Assembly (NCBI GenBank): GCA_034440575.1
Contig: JAOTOL010001507.1
Location: 639,501-703,500 of the forward strand
Direction: 5' to 3'
Origin: Imbricaverruca yamaguchii
Taxonomy: Eukaryota > Arthropoda > Thecostraca > Neoverrucidae
DNA: 64,000 nucleotides
Shown here: positions 23,760-35,671 of the stretch, piece by piece
Numbering within the stretch: the first letter of the stretch is position 1
Layout of the letters: each line of letters begins with the position of its first letter
Position numbers and translations under genes: made by a program
Notes under the pieces: model-generated
What the model was told of the DNA's origin: nothing
Database searches by the model: none
What the model saw: only the letters and a program-made list of their open reading frames with translations

Positions 23760-24780
23760 TATGCACGTCATGCTTGGTGTGTGGGGTGTGTTACTGGTAT
23801 GACGACGTCACTGGTAAATGTGATTTTGGTATACTGATTGAGGTCGCTCATGTGTGCTTCTCTCATTCCTCCAAGGTGAGTTCGATCCATTTACACCTAG
23901 CTACAGCGTGGCTCACCCCACAATGCCGGTTCTATTTTCCAGCTGTCGCCGGGGCCCACATGGTGCAGAACTTGCAGGATATCGAGTAGTCGCTGAGCAG
24001 TTCGCAGACGCCCTGGAAGTGTCACCATCGTGTGTTTTCTCCCCGCGAATCGCGCTTCAAATGACTGCCAGCGATTCATTGAGCAGCTCGGCTTTGCTTG
24101 AAAGCTTCGCTCTGGATGGGCTTGACGATGTGAAATGGAAAGCGACCAAGTGTTTTAATAGAACGGATCGGTCGTTGCTTCAGATTTCCCGGTAATGTCA
24201 TTGTCACGCTTCGTTCTGGCACCTCTCATAGCCGACACACTAGGCCTTCCACGGCGCCGACGAAATCTCAGAAATACGATGGATACAGTCGGTACAATCA
24301 GCAGTGGCGTCGTCACGAAGTACTTCCAGGGGAGTGGCAATGTTGAAAAGGGGCCTCATGCACTCCGAAAGGGGGCGTCCACTGTGCTAGGGCCTCCTAT
24401 TGTTTTTTATGCTTTTAGTATGGTTCTATTCTGGGAAACATGATTTCATATTGATGTCTTGTTCGTTTCTGGCATGGTGCATCACTTTTTTTGCAAAGCG
24501 CTGTAGCATTTTTACGCTTAGAACTGAGTCATACCAGAGTATAAATAAGCAATATGTGGATAATTACCCAAGTGCAAACAAAAAAGCAAACAAACGTCTT
24601 AATGCTTTACTCGACCAGAAGAATCTTCCCGCTGGCGGGGTTAGTGCTCAGCATATTTTTTAGCTATTGATCAGCCCATTGATCAGCACATTTCTATGTC
24701 CATCAAGTTTAACTGAATACAGCTAGATTCGTCACTGCTGTTCATCATTCATTCCAATCAGCTTCATGTAATACGCAAGC
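23760..24780. other. 1-kb unrecognised segment between two inverted A elements
   Basis: Bounded on both sides by the 3' ends of A3 (+) and A4 (-). Open frames (23854-24195, 24195-24443) show no motif I recognise. Nothing repeats elsewhere in the window. Confidence 0.45.
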
Positions 24781-25969
24781 TTAACACGCGCCCTGGAGGG
24801 GGGGCGAAATCCGCCCACCCCTCCGATTTTTCATCGATAACTCCAGATTTTACCGGCCGATATACGCCATTTTTTGTTTGCCTACCAATAAATGACCGGC
24901 GCGTTGTTTGAAGTAAGGAAAATGAAAATCGACCGAAAATTATTCGAGTTAAGGGTCGCTAAAGTCAAAAACATTTCCCAGCGCCAGATCACAAATATCG
25001 TCGCTGATGCGCTTCCGGTATATTAGCAAAAAGGAATTGTTCTCGGCAAAACTAGCGACTTGTTTGATGTACATTGTCATGCTACATTGTTCCAGAGTCA
25101 TGTCAAGTCACCGAGGTCAAGACAGGTCAAGTTCATAACAGGTTAACACACGCCCTAGAGGGGGTATGGCGAAATCCGCCAATCCTTCCGACTTTTCGTA
25201 CATAACTCCATATTGTACCGGCCGACATACGCCAAATTTATCGCGTACCTGCTTAGAAATGACCGGCGCATTGTTTTAAGCAAGAAAGGTGGAAATCTGC
25301 CAAGACGTTTTCAAGTTAGGGGCCGTTAAAGTAAAAACAATTCACAGCGCCAGACCACAAAAATCGGCGCTGATGCGCTTCCCGTATATTGGCAATAGGG
25401 AAGTGTTCTTGACAACACTAGCGACTTGTTTGATGCATATTGTTATGCTATGTAAGTTAAAAGTCATGTTAGGGCGCCGAGGTCAAGTCAGGTCAAGTTC
25501 ATGACAGGCTAATGGAGCCAAACTTGGTCAACTGGAATGTGTCATAAATGCAAATGACTGTCATGCGATTGATGTCACTTTACATGTTGCTCACAATGAC
25601 CTAATAAAGTGCTCCTATATAGGTGACCTGAGGTCAAATGGCGGATCTGACATCTGTATTGCATCATTAGTAATGTCCAAAACATCATTAATGCCAATTT
25701 TTGAGCATTTAAACACAACCACAGCGATCCATAACAATGACAAGCCAAGCCACGCAAAACCATAAAAATTTGCTATTTTGACCTCATTTGACCTTGAAGA
25801 TATTGCCTAATGTCATGAACTTTGCACACAATAGAGTTCACTATCGTGCCCATCCACCCTGTGAATTTCGTTGCTCTATCCTTCATAGGAGCTGAGGTCC
25901 TAGGGGGGGCGGTATCCGCCCCCCCTCCAGGGCGCGTTATTTTCAGAGGCCCTCCAGGGCGCGTGTTAA
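24781..25969 (-). mobile_element. Family A element A4
   Basis: Reverse-orientation A, from TTAA 24781-24784 to TTAA 25966-25969. It has two 3' modules (internal TTAA 25143-25146). About 160 bp are missing from the middle: the stretch with the CGGCACAATCGGCTTCG motif, near 25590. Confidence 0.86.
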
Positions 25970-27050
25970 ACAATCATTTCTCAGTCCCAGAACGACAATT
26001 TTGCAAAGGTGACAACGACATGTGGACTGAGTTGGCTTTTTTATCGCCAAGAATTCATGAAGATGGAGAACTCAATGTGTAGGTAAGTTAATGGCAAGAC
26101 CAAGCATTAAACAATAATGCATCATTAACAATGCAACAAGGTAACAATGGCAATGCATAAATAACGCAGAACCTTCAAATTACACGCCGTCATGCCAATG
26201 CTTTTCGCTTTGCTGTGGTTTTGCACATGAAGTCGTTGATGAGGTATTGAAGCTGGGAAGCTCTAATCATGCATGCCGTAATAAAAAAGACAAGTTTGTA
26301 GGAAGAAAATGCATTTAAAAACATCATCCCTTCAATTTTGTATGGTATATCGGTGTTGTTTTGTGTGCTTGTGAGGAGGAATTTTCCCCCTCAATGTTGG
26401 CTTTGCCCATGGGCGTATGGTTCTGAAAATTATTGGGAGACCATTGGCGTACCTATATTTGCGTCAAAGGTGAGGGGCATATGTATCTGGAGGTGGTCCA
26501 CCTACCCCATTAAACAATCCTCGGATTTCCACCACTATTTTATGAAAGGAGACCATCTTAAGTAAAATAATTAGTGACACATTGAATCCTCCTGTAGAGG
26601 AGCCTAATCCACCACTATCGTTTCTGATTCTTCGCATTTCAACCCTAACTCCGGCACCATGTGCTAAGGTTTTCTTTCGATATTCCTTGATAAGCTACCT
26701 CACACTGCTGAAATTATACTTATGCAAATTACTTTAAAATGTGGAATTTCCCAATGTCAGACATTCCAGTTGATAGCGCCCGGTCTGCACGACGTCCACG
26801 TTCGTGGACTTGTACAGCCATCTTGCGCATTCGGAACATTCGCCACACTTCGTGCGATGCTATGGTTTCTGTGAGACCTCTTACGTATTGCTAATTTTTG
26901 CCACATGTAAGACTTGCGCCATATTTTACATGATAGAATGCTTCGTATGGACGTTCGCTGCGAAAATTGTATTAATTAAGTTCGATCATTAGTTCCCTAC
27001 TTCCCACATTTTATGGAGTTTAAAAGGAGCGGATACCCGCTGAGCTTTGA
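25970..27050. other. No recognised feature
   Basis: AT-rich spacer. The segment near 26370-26410 (GAGGAGGAA, TCAATGTTGGCTTT) resembles 55040-55075 and may be a very small dispersed repeat. Confidence 0.45.
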
Positions 27051-27120
27051 TGCACCTTCTTCATTAAACATGCCACCTTCTTCATTAAACAAACATGAGC
27101 TTCTTCATTAAACATGCCAC
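27051..27120. repeat. Short tandem repeat
   Basis: Three imperfect copies of a unit around CTTCTTCATTAAACATGCCA. Confidence 0.75.
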
Positions 27121-27843
27121 CGAAATGGCTAACGAACCGAGACACTGCGTCAGTTTTCTTTTTTTAGACCAGTTCGTCTTTCTTCATCTACGGATGTGCC
27201 TTAGGGCTCCAATCCATTCTTGTTAGGGACCCAACACATCTTCGAAACCCCAGTTGAATTTAGGGTTTGTTGCTTTTTTGTGTACAGATGATTTTTTAGG
27301 TGTCGAGGCGTTTTCAAAGATCCCGATGTATGTACTGTCCGGTCTTTTTGTTCCATTTGGGACCATGTTGCTTTTGCGTCCCCAGACTCTTATTCAGGCC
27401 TTGGGCTCATCTCGCGCACATTTGTGGGGCCCAATACGATTTGTGGGCCTGCCCAGTTTTTGTCTGGGTTCCAGCGTGACTTATCGGGCGCAGGCACGTG
27501 GTTCCGGGAATCCAAAGCTAGTTTTATGGGTTCAACCCGATTTTTGTGGATCTCTTCTGAATTTGTTTTCAAGTCCGAATCCCGGGCGGAACTTTTCGAA
27601 CACCTGGTGCCATGTTTTTGTACCTCACCTCACTTTTTTGGAGCTCCGATTTGTTTATCGGGGCCATACGCGATTTGTGAAGGTATCTGATGATATGTTC
27701 CGTGCTCCAGAGCCATTTACCTGACCCGGACAGATATATTTTGGAATCCTTACTGATTTTTTAGGGCACCGGCTTGATTTTTTTTTTCGGATGCAGATGC
27801 CATCTTTGGGGGCATATTGTGTTTATGTGGGGGCCTATACGCC

Positions 27844-27847
<4 letters not shown>
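27121..27847. other. GT-rich unrecognised stretch
   Basis: The + strand is rich in TTTTTGTGG and CGATTTGTGG-like words, giving a 156-codon frame (27254-27724) with hydrophobic, Pro/Gly-rich content. It might be a decayed minisatellite. I see no protein family. Confidence 0.35.

Positions 27848-27914
<67 letters not shown>
27848..27914. repeat. (TA)n microsatellite
   Basis: 67 bp of TA, followed by short TG repeats. Confidence 0.96.
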
Positions 27915-27916
<2 letters not shown>

Positions 27917-28007
27917 CATATGTGTGTGTACATGTGTCAGTTTCTTACATGCACGATACCCCGTTAGAAATTGAGATGCATTATGAGCGGTGGCTGATGA
28001 TGAGAAA

Positions 28008-28083
28008 CCAGTCTACCGCTGCAGTTCATGCAGCGGTAGACTGGTAGACTGCCAACCCGAATGCAGTTCATCCGAGTTGGCAG
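28008..28083. repeat. Two consecutive hairpins
   Basis: First hairpin: perfect 16-bp arms CCAGTCTACCGCTGCA (28008-28023) and the complement (28029-28044) around a 5-base loop. Second: CTGCCAACCCG (28049-28059) and CGAGTTGGCAG (28073-28083), 11 bp with one mismatch. Both have GCAGTTCATC/G at the apex. Confidence 0.85.
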
Positions 28084-28556
28084 GTAGGCTGGCAAACTGT
28101 GCCTGGCACCGCCAGCGTGGAAAGCACTGGTGACACGTTCGTGCGACGAGTCGTCCTGTCCATTAGCCATTTATGATCGGCTGGAGCCATTTATGATTGA
28201 CAGTTTCCACTCACGATTAGCTAGTGACCTAAGATTTTCCACTCACAGCAACACAACTATCGCTCAACCGTGTCGAAACGGCGCAACAGCACCACGGCTA
28301 ATCGTGAGCTCCAGGTACCACGATTCCTCACAGAAGTCGCGCCCCACTCCTTCGTACCGCGAGATTTCCGGGTGTGGAGCAATCTTCCTAAAGATGTAAG
28401 GAGCTAAGATGACTAATGTTTTCAGACGGAAACCTTCGTTCTTGCTGCGGCAAGGTCAGACCCATAACTTCCAGCCTTCGGAACATAGCTTACCTCAGCA
28501 TTGCAATGCAATTGTTTCTTATCGTGCATGCTGGTGATGACGGTTTGTGCTGCACA
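28084..28556. other. No recognised feature
   Basis: No repeat or coding signal identified. Confidence 0.45.
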
Positions 28557-29434
28557 TTAACCCGCGCCGTCTCTCCGGTCAGATCCTCACACCCCGTCTC
28601 GGGCAGAGGGAATAGTAACCCCCTCTAAAATCCAAACTACGCGTCCCACGAAAACGAATGAGGTGTCATCGGAAAGCGCTCGACGTGCAGGGTCCGAATC
28701 CACTTCTAAAAACATCCCAAATGTAACGTCACTAGGTGGGCTAGATTTTCACGACTTTTCGCGTCGTACATTATGTTTTTGGCTCTTGGGAATTCATTTT
28801 GGGGGATATTTGAGAGAAAAAAAGAAAATTATTTGCAATCAGAAAAGGACAGCGAAATCGACCAGGGCTATTCAATTTTTTAGACCCCCCCCCATTTTAT
28901 TTGTAATATAAAACATTTTGTTTTCAAGTTTTCTTACATTTTCCTTTTCTAATAGATAGAGCAGACCGAGAAACGTTGTTGGAAGTCAACTTGCACTAAT
29001 AAAAAATGTTTTCTTTAGACAGAATCTTCGATTTGAACTGCAAGAGGCAAATATGCAAAATTTACATGTAGTCAAAAAACGGAAGAAAGAAATTCCTCTC
29101 ATACGTTTTGTTGCATCCCTAAAGATAAGCAAACGCACAAAGTTGCATTAAAATATCTGTATCCGTTAAAGCGTGACGACTGGAGGTGACCTCACTTGAC
29201 CTTGGCTTTTTGGAGGTGACCTCTTTGGAGGTGAACTTTTTGGAGGTGACCTCACTTGACCTTGGCTAACTCATTGACCCTAGATGACCTGACTTCAGCA
29301 TTTTGAAACAGCATGTCAAATTGATGTGGGAAAAAGTATGCCCAATCTTGGCGCGCTGCCTCTCGCCGTTCGTTCAATATCCGCGAAAAACCTGAGGGTG
29401 GCGGTTGAAGACCCTCCCGAGACGGGAAGAGTAA
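28557..29434 (+). mobile_element. Family B element B4
   Basis: Full length, from TTAACCCGCGCCGTCTCTCC at 28557 to GAGACGGGAAGAGTAA at 29434 (terminal TTAA decayed to GTAA). A local tandem triplication of GGAGGTGACCTC at 29183-29252 adds extra TGACCT/AGGTGA copies. The CRE-like site reads TAACGTCA. Confidence 0.83.
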
Positions 29435-30072
29435 TGCACTACTGGAACGGAAACTGAGGATCCAATATGCCTTAGATTACGTTTTATTACGCTGTATGCT
29501 GTGGGGTTGCGGGTTGCATCAGTTGCTGTTATGCACGGTCGGCAATGCGGTGTGATAGTCATCAATGATATAGAGATGTGGCAAACGTCTGACTTTGTGG
29601 ATTCGCAGCGCCATGCTGAGTACGGTTTGTCGGCATACATTGAGACTAAACTATACCATAGGGATATATTGGCATTCAAAGTAATAGTCCCAACACTCGC
29701 AGTTCTGCATGGAAATTTGTACAGCTGGGTTGTCGGGATATAAAAGGTGTTTCATTTGGCTGCTCGATTTCGAAGTTCCCCGTGGGAAGACATGCTGCTC
29801 GATGGTACTGTTCATATGAAACGGTAGGGATAAACGAAGAACGGAATTTCCTTTTACGTTTACCGTTATCTGTATCCAGTGTGCGGGTAGATAAGCTACG
29901 CTTTCCAGCACTATGTGATTCTAGTGAGGCCAAGCTTCGTGATGGCTGGGAGGTAAAAACAAATTTTCTGAGATTGAGCCGACATTGTCATGCCTCAAGA
30001 TGATCCTACATCAATCGATGCTGACACAACAATATATACCACTTTCGTAAATCTGACCCCATTCGAATTAGC
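29435..30072. other. No recognised feature
   Basis: Two pairs of opposed open frames (29374-29679 -, 29676-29933 -) without recognisable domains. Confidence 0.4.
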
Positions 30073-30153
30073 TTAACACGCGCCCTGGACGGCGTCTCAA
30101 AATTACGTGCACTGGAGGGGGGCTGATTCCGCCCCTAGGATCTCGGCTCCTAT
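30073..30153 (+). mobile_element. Family A left-end fragment A5
   Basis: The first about 80 bp of family A, from TTAA 30073-30076 to CTCGGCTCCTAT. It stops exactly where B5 starts. Confidence 0.75.
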
Positions 30154-30769
30154 TAACCCGCGCCGTCTTTCCGGTCAGAACCTCACACCCCGTCTCGAGG
30201 GGGTGGGGGCGGTTAGTAACCCCCCTCTAAAATCCAAATTAAACATCGTGCGAAAAGAAAGAGGTGGCATTGGAAAGTGCTAGACGAGTAGGGTCCGAGT
30301 CCACCCCAAAATAATTTCTCCAAAAGTGACGTCACCAGGGGGCTAGATTTTCGCGACATTTTACGACTTACATTATGTTTTTGGCTCTAGGGAGTTCATT
30401 TTGGGGATATATGAAAAATACAATTTGTTTGGAATGAGAAAAGGACAGCGAAATTGACCAGTGCTTTAATTTTTTGGCACCCAAAAGTAAGAGCTTTATA
30501 TTTTTGAAATGTCAAAATTTTGAGTTCGAGTATTCTTTAATTTTCCATTTCCAATTGATGGAGAAGACCGAGAAACGTTGTTGGAAGCCAACTTTCCACA
30601 ATAAAAATGCTTACTTTACCAGACCTACAAATGTTGAATATGCATGTCAAATTGATGTGGGCAGATTCATGCCAAATTTGGGCGCGCTGCCGCGCGCCAT
30701 TCGTCCGCTATCCGCGAGAAACCTGAGGGGGCGGTTGAAGACCCCCCCCCCCGAGACGGGACGGGTTAA
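30153..30769 (+). mobile_element. Family B element B5, internally deleted
   Basis: TTAACCCGCGCCGTCTTTCC at 30153 to CGAGACGGGACGGGTTAA at 30769. It is 617 bp because about 230 bp are missing (the GATTTGAACTGCAAG to TGACC region, near 30625). TGACGTCA lies at 30327-30334. It sits in the TTAA of A5's CTCCTATTAA. Confidence 0.83.
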
Positions 30770-31242
30770 TTAAGCAAGAGAGGACGGATGAGACGCCGTC
30801 AAACAAAGAACGTGGCGTAAAGGACCAATGCACAAATGGCATACAGGTTCATGTACAGACATACATACACCTGCCTGATTAGTATCAATCAGGACATTTG
30901 GATGGTGACAGCTTCGTAGCCGGCGAATAGTCCCCACTGCCCACACCTGGGACTTGAAACGAAGCGGGGACCCGGCGCTCAGGGCGAGTCGTGGGCGTCA
31001 GGCCCGACTTTGTATGTGTAGGTGTATGCAAAGTTAAAGCTTGGAAAACCCTGAACAGGGGAACAACCACGCTGCTTCGAAAACCTTTAGGGAAAAACAT
31101 AAAGCGCAATTTATAAGGAAAACCGTCCGTCTTGGCCAAATTGGATCGGTCCCTGCCTACCTAGTGTCACATATCCTGTATTAATATGTTTTACAACGTC
31201 GGGAGGGGCGGGGGAGACGTGCGTAACCAAGTTGTATGGCTA
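30770..31242. other. No recognised feature
   Basis: No family copy or coding signal identified. Confidence 0.45.
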
Positions 31243-32254
31243 TTAACCCGCGCACGTCCGAGGGGGCAGATATCTGCCCCCCTCCGGGTTTTCCTCATTT
31301 GCCGCTAAACTAATATGGTTAGCAAGGCCAAACCTTGCATAGCTGTTCACTGGTCTTTTCCGCATATCCTCATACATTTTTAATCCTGGATCATCCCAGG
31401 TCAGGTCACCAGGTCAGGAGAAGTGACACGACTACACTCGGAGTTCTAGGTGGCATAACTTCCACAATAATTGGGCGATTGATCTCAAACTTATAGCACC
31501 TCATGATCTCATCAGGGACCATAATATGTATATCTGGTTTTTTTCGTAGCATTGTCCTTAGGTCAGGTCGCTGCCATGGGTTCCCCATTATAGGGCTATG
31601 GTAAAATATACAAATGTTTCCTAGTTGCATATTTGCGCTCGGAATGATCGCACAACGGTTGTGGCATGTAGATGGAAGCTATGCTCAAGGGTACCGCTTA
31701 CATTTTTGCTCAGTGACCTCACGAAGGTCTCTGAGGTCACCTGAGATCAATACACATTCATGCGCATTACATCGCACTGCATTGAGCTAGAAGGCTGAAA
31801 TTACCGTCATTGTGCTTGTATCGTCAAGACGTGTCGATTGATACCTTACATGGCCTCCCCTAGGCCTTGACCTGAGGTCATGATTTCATGACCTTTACCT
31901 GAGTTTCGGTTGACCTGACCTTAAATTACACCGCCTATTATCGGTAGCGCATTTCAAGGACTGTGGAATATGGTTCGCCATTTTTGTTTCTATCTGTTAC
32001 ATGTCCTGAGATATGTGTAAATATCTGAGTCCCACCTGATCTGGTCGAATTTGACATATGATGACCCATTGACCTGAATGTTGACCTGAGCGGAAAAAAA
32101 TACCCAAAGACTTTCGATAGAACTCATCACCAGCTATCCAACGCCGTTTTCCGTTTGTCGCTAGCTAGCATAGTTCCAGAGATCTTAGGGGGCAGACATC
32201 TGCTCCCCCTGGATATGCGAAGTTGGCGCGGACCGCCGGACGTGCGAGTGTTAA
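31243..32254 (-). mobile_element. Family C element C3, full length
   Basis: 1012 bp in reverse orientation, from TTAACCCGCGCACGTCCG at 31243 to CCGGACGTGCGAGTGTTAA ending at 32254. The palindrome GGGGGCAGATATCTGCCCCC lies at 31263-31282. It carries no TA expansion (ATATGTATAT only, near 31525). Many TGACCT/AGGTCA hexamers occur at 31390-31410, 31560, 31860-31925 and 32050-32090. Confidence 0.87.
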
Positions 32255-33714
32255 TGCGTTATGTTTGCATGACCTTATGGACCGCATGCCAAAGCAAAAA
32301 CTCGCCCAATGTAACACAAATATACATGTTCAACATGGCTAATGCATATCTTCCTTCCTAGCTATGGTCACAATTCGTGTGGCAGAAACGGTAGAAAGTC
32401 CTCCCCATCCCACATTTCCCGTCATCGATAGCTTTCGGGGTAGCGTTCGACAGCTAATTCCCATCGGCTTACGGACAGGATGGAAAAAGGAATAATATTT
32501 CATCCAAGGTTGATGACATCGATCTCACGATGCTGCAATCAAAGAGAAATCCGACTTCAATTTCCCCGAAGTCTAGTTGATTCATACGGCTCTGGAGATT
32601 AAGCGAATTAATTAAGGATACAATGGAACTTTTCCTTTGAAGCAGCCAAAGCCAGTGATATTATGTCAATGACCAACCGTCCCACTAGCCATATGCAGCT
32701 CGTTTCAGCAGTGTGGTCGCCCAGCTTGCACTGAACAGCCGCTCGGTATTGGCTGAGCCACGGCCCCCATGTTGTGAGAGCTCCCCGCCAAAGTCAGCGC
32801 AGTCTGTCTCAGGCCGGGCGTTGGGCGTGTGCTCAATACCCACGGATGTCTCTGAGCAGCGGTCGGTCAGTGTCCGTCCAGCCTGATTGTGACCGCGGGC
32901 AGTGGCGCACCAGGCGCGTCTGCGTCAATCTGCGCCGTTGCCCGGCATTCAGTGCGGTCGCACACCGCCGCCAGTTGATACTACTGCGCACCATTCCCGT
33001 GAATAGAACCAGCAGACTTCACTGCATCATTACGGTGGACCTTGGTGCGTGGCCCTAGATGAAAACCTGTTATGTATGAACTTATTGAGGGGCCAAGATA
33101 TGAAGACAATGGGACTCAAGTGGTTTAGGTGTGGCACATTCCATAGTGTCCCATGTTATGGTTGGAATTGTTTGGGAGGGACAACATTGAGAGGGTAATT
33201 ATCCACTTAAAAGCATATAAACCAAGGCCATTGGCCTAGCCTCATTCTACAGCAAATTTAGGTCACTTCATATCACAATGTTTCGAATAATGCTGTACAG
33301 TTATCACCGAGCTTATCGCGGTGACAAATACTCTAGGCTTGAACGCCTTCAATATCGGGGCAGGGGAGAAATTAGGCAGGAACTACTAGAAACCAGCCAA
33401 CGCTGTATGGGAGGGATTAGGATGGACATCCCTATCCACACCGTGGAACATTGACAAAAGTCTTGTTTCTTACACTTAGAATCCCCAACTTACGCTTCCC
33501 CGTCTACATGGATCTATGCCCCCCGATATGCATATTGCACAGACAGGGAATGCACGCCTTGAAATACCAGTTCACAAGCGCTACCACCAAGCCGAACTTC
33601 AACATTCCAAACATCCTTCGTACCATCAAACAAGCAACTGTGGAACCATATTCCAGCAACGATAACAGGACGGACTCCATCTCCATCAGAAATGCCGTGT
33701 CCCAAAACTTGGTG
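32255..33714. other. No recognised feature; GC-richer patch
   Basis: The part at 32690-33060 is richer in CpG than its surroundings and includes GTATTGGCTGAG (an inverted CCAAT-like word). A 94-codon Arg/Ser-rich frame (32774-33058) lies in it. This could be a decayed promoter or element, but the sequence alone does not support a call. Confidence 0.4.
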
Positions 33715-34562
33715 TTAACACGCGCCCTGGAGGGCCTCTGAAAATTACAAGTACTGAGGGAGGAGGCGGATTACGCACCCCATATGAATTTGGCTCATAT
33801 TAAAGCTGGAGTACCAGGATGCTCAGGGTGGGTGGATACGGTAGCGAACTATATTATGTGTAAATTCCATGACCTTAGGTCAATGTCTTAAATGTCAAAT
33901 GATGCCACATATGTCACAATTTGCTTGTTTTGCGTGGCTTGGCTTGTGATTGTTATGGATCGCTATGATTGTGCACAAATGTTCCAAAATGGCATCAATG
34001 ATGTCTTGGACATGCCAAATGATGCAATACTGATGCTATACTAGCCATTTGAACTCAGGTTACCTATATAGCAGCACTTTATGAGGTCAGTTACCTGTTC
34101 CTGTAACCGGAACCCGGCAACCCAACTTCTTCGTCGGGCAGCTTGGCGCAATCGGCTTCGCGAAGAAAGGAGTGAAGTACATGAATGAAGTATGGAAACG
34201 CTTAGGTACACAACGACAAACAGTAGTTTTCAGGATATGTAGGGAGCAACATGCAAAATGACTTCAATCACATGCCGGTAATATGCACTTGTGATAGCAT
34301 TTCAGTTGACCAAGTTTGATTCCATTAACCTGTAATAAACTTGACCTGACTTGACCTCGGTAACCTAATATGAACTTGAAACTATACAGCATAACAATAT
34401 ACATCAAGCAAGTCGCTAGTATTGCCAAGAACACTTCCCTTTTGCTGATGTCCGGGAAGCGCATCAGAACCGATTTTCGTTGTCTGGCGCGACAAAATAT
34501 GTTGACTTTAACGGCCTCTAGCGGACAAACATTTTCGGCCGATTCCCCTCCAGTGCGTGAGT
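33715..34562 (+). mobile_element. Family A element A6, single-module form
   Basis: Starts at TTAA 33715-33718. The single 3' module begins at an internal ATTAACCTG (34323-34331). The right end has decayed to CCCCTCCAGTGCGTGAGTA near 34562, and about 120 bp before it are missing. Confidence 0.78.
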
Positions 34563-35671
34563 ATATTATCCTATCCTACCTACCTAAGTATACCACACGA
34601 TCAGCTGAACGTGGGGAACATAATTCGCACAATATTTGGCGTCGGTGTAAGTTCACACATATATGGAGCCCAACCAATGGATTCTCCATATGTGGGTGCC
34701 GTTACCCAGGTGAAACCGTAAAATAATCTTCTCTGCATAGTGCTATCTATAACTTTCACCGACGTCGCCTTTTCACTGGCCTATCAAACATTCTTAATCA
34801 CGATTTTAGTTCCCTACAAAGCAGCCAAAACAGCCAAAACAGCCAGGTATTACCATGCATGGTTCTCACATGATTGCAAGCGACTGCCGGTTGGCAGCAC
34901 GTTCGTTTCAAAGTTTTCTTTTAATTAAATCGGGGCGTTTTTTTCAGCACGAGGAAATGCCAGCACAATACATATACAGTTAAATTGACGCGGCGGCAAG
35001 CAGTAGCTGACACGCGGGCTGTCGGCGAGCACTCTTTCCAAAGTAGCGGCCTCGATGACACTGCTTTGTCGTGGCTGCATGTCGTGCCGCACACGTGAGT
35101 CTGTGCGGCTGTATGAATGTGTGTGCGTTTGCACGAGTGATGAGACGCAGGCTCCTTTGTGGTGCAGTGCAAGAGCATGGCGATCTGGATTCTGTGATGG
35201 GAAGTGAGGGCGGAATGAAGAATCAAAATTGTTTTGAAGATTCGATGGCAGCTACAGTCAACGGGCGGCCTCGAGAGAACAGAAAGGAACTAATGTCTCC
35301 CTTGTGGAAGCTACCACAGCGCACAATTCATGCGACTTCCATGCAAAGAAATGTATTTTTCATTAACGCCTCGATTTCAGTTTGTAGCATATGTTCGTGG
35401 ACAGCAGAGCCACACGCAGCAGCGGCGTTCACCGCTTGCCAGTTGATTAATTGATGAAGTCTAGCACTTCCCACACAGCGGAGACAACGCTCATGCTCAG
35501 ATTCCATGACCATTCCTTGACGCATGCAATCACATAAATCACATAAGCAAACACTTAAGCAATGCTTTGAACACCTCGACGTATTTTACTGGCTGCATGG
35601 CTGCCTATCACGCATCAGGTCTCTTGAACGGCGTGTGTGGGTGCTGCCAGAACCGTCGATTAAAAAATTTA
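34563..35671. other. No recognised feature
   Basis: Includes AGCCAAAACAGCCAAAACAG (34822), a tiny tandem repeat. The 127-codon + frame at 35071-35454 shows no recognised domain. Confidence 0.4.

Noticed and set aside
32690..33060. CpG-rich patch with a CCAAT-like word as a promoter
   Set aside because: Composition alone is too weak, and no open frame downstream resembles a gene.
35071..35454. 127-codon plus-strand frame as a gene
   Set aside because: No domain, no homologous frame in the window, and frames of this length are expected by chance in 64 kb.
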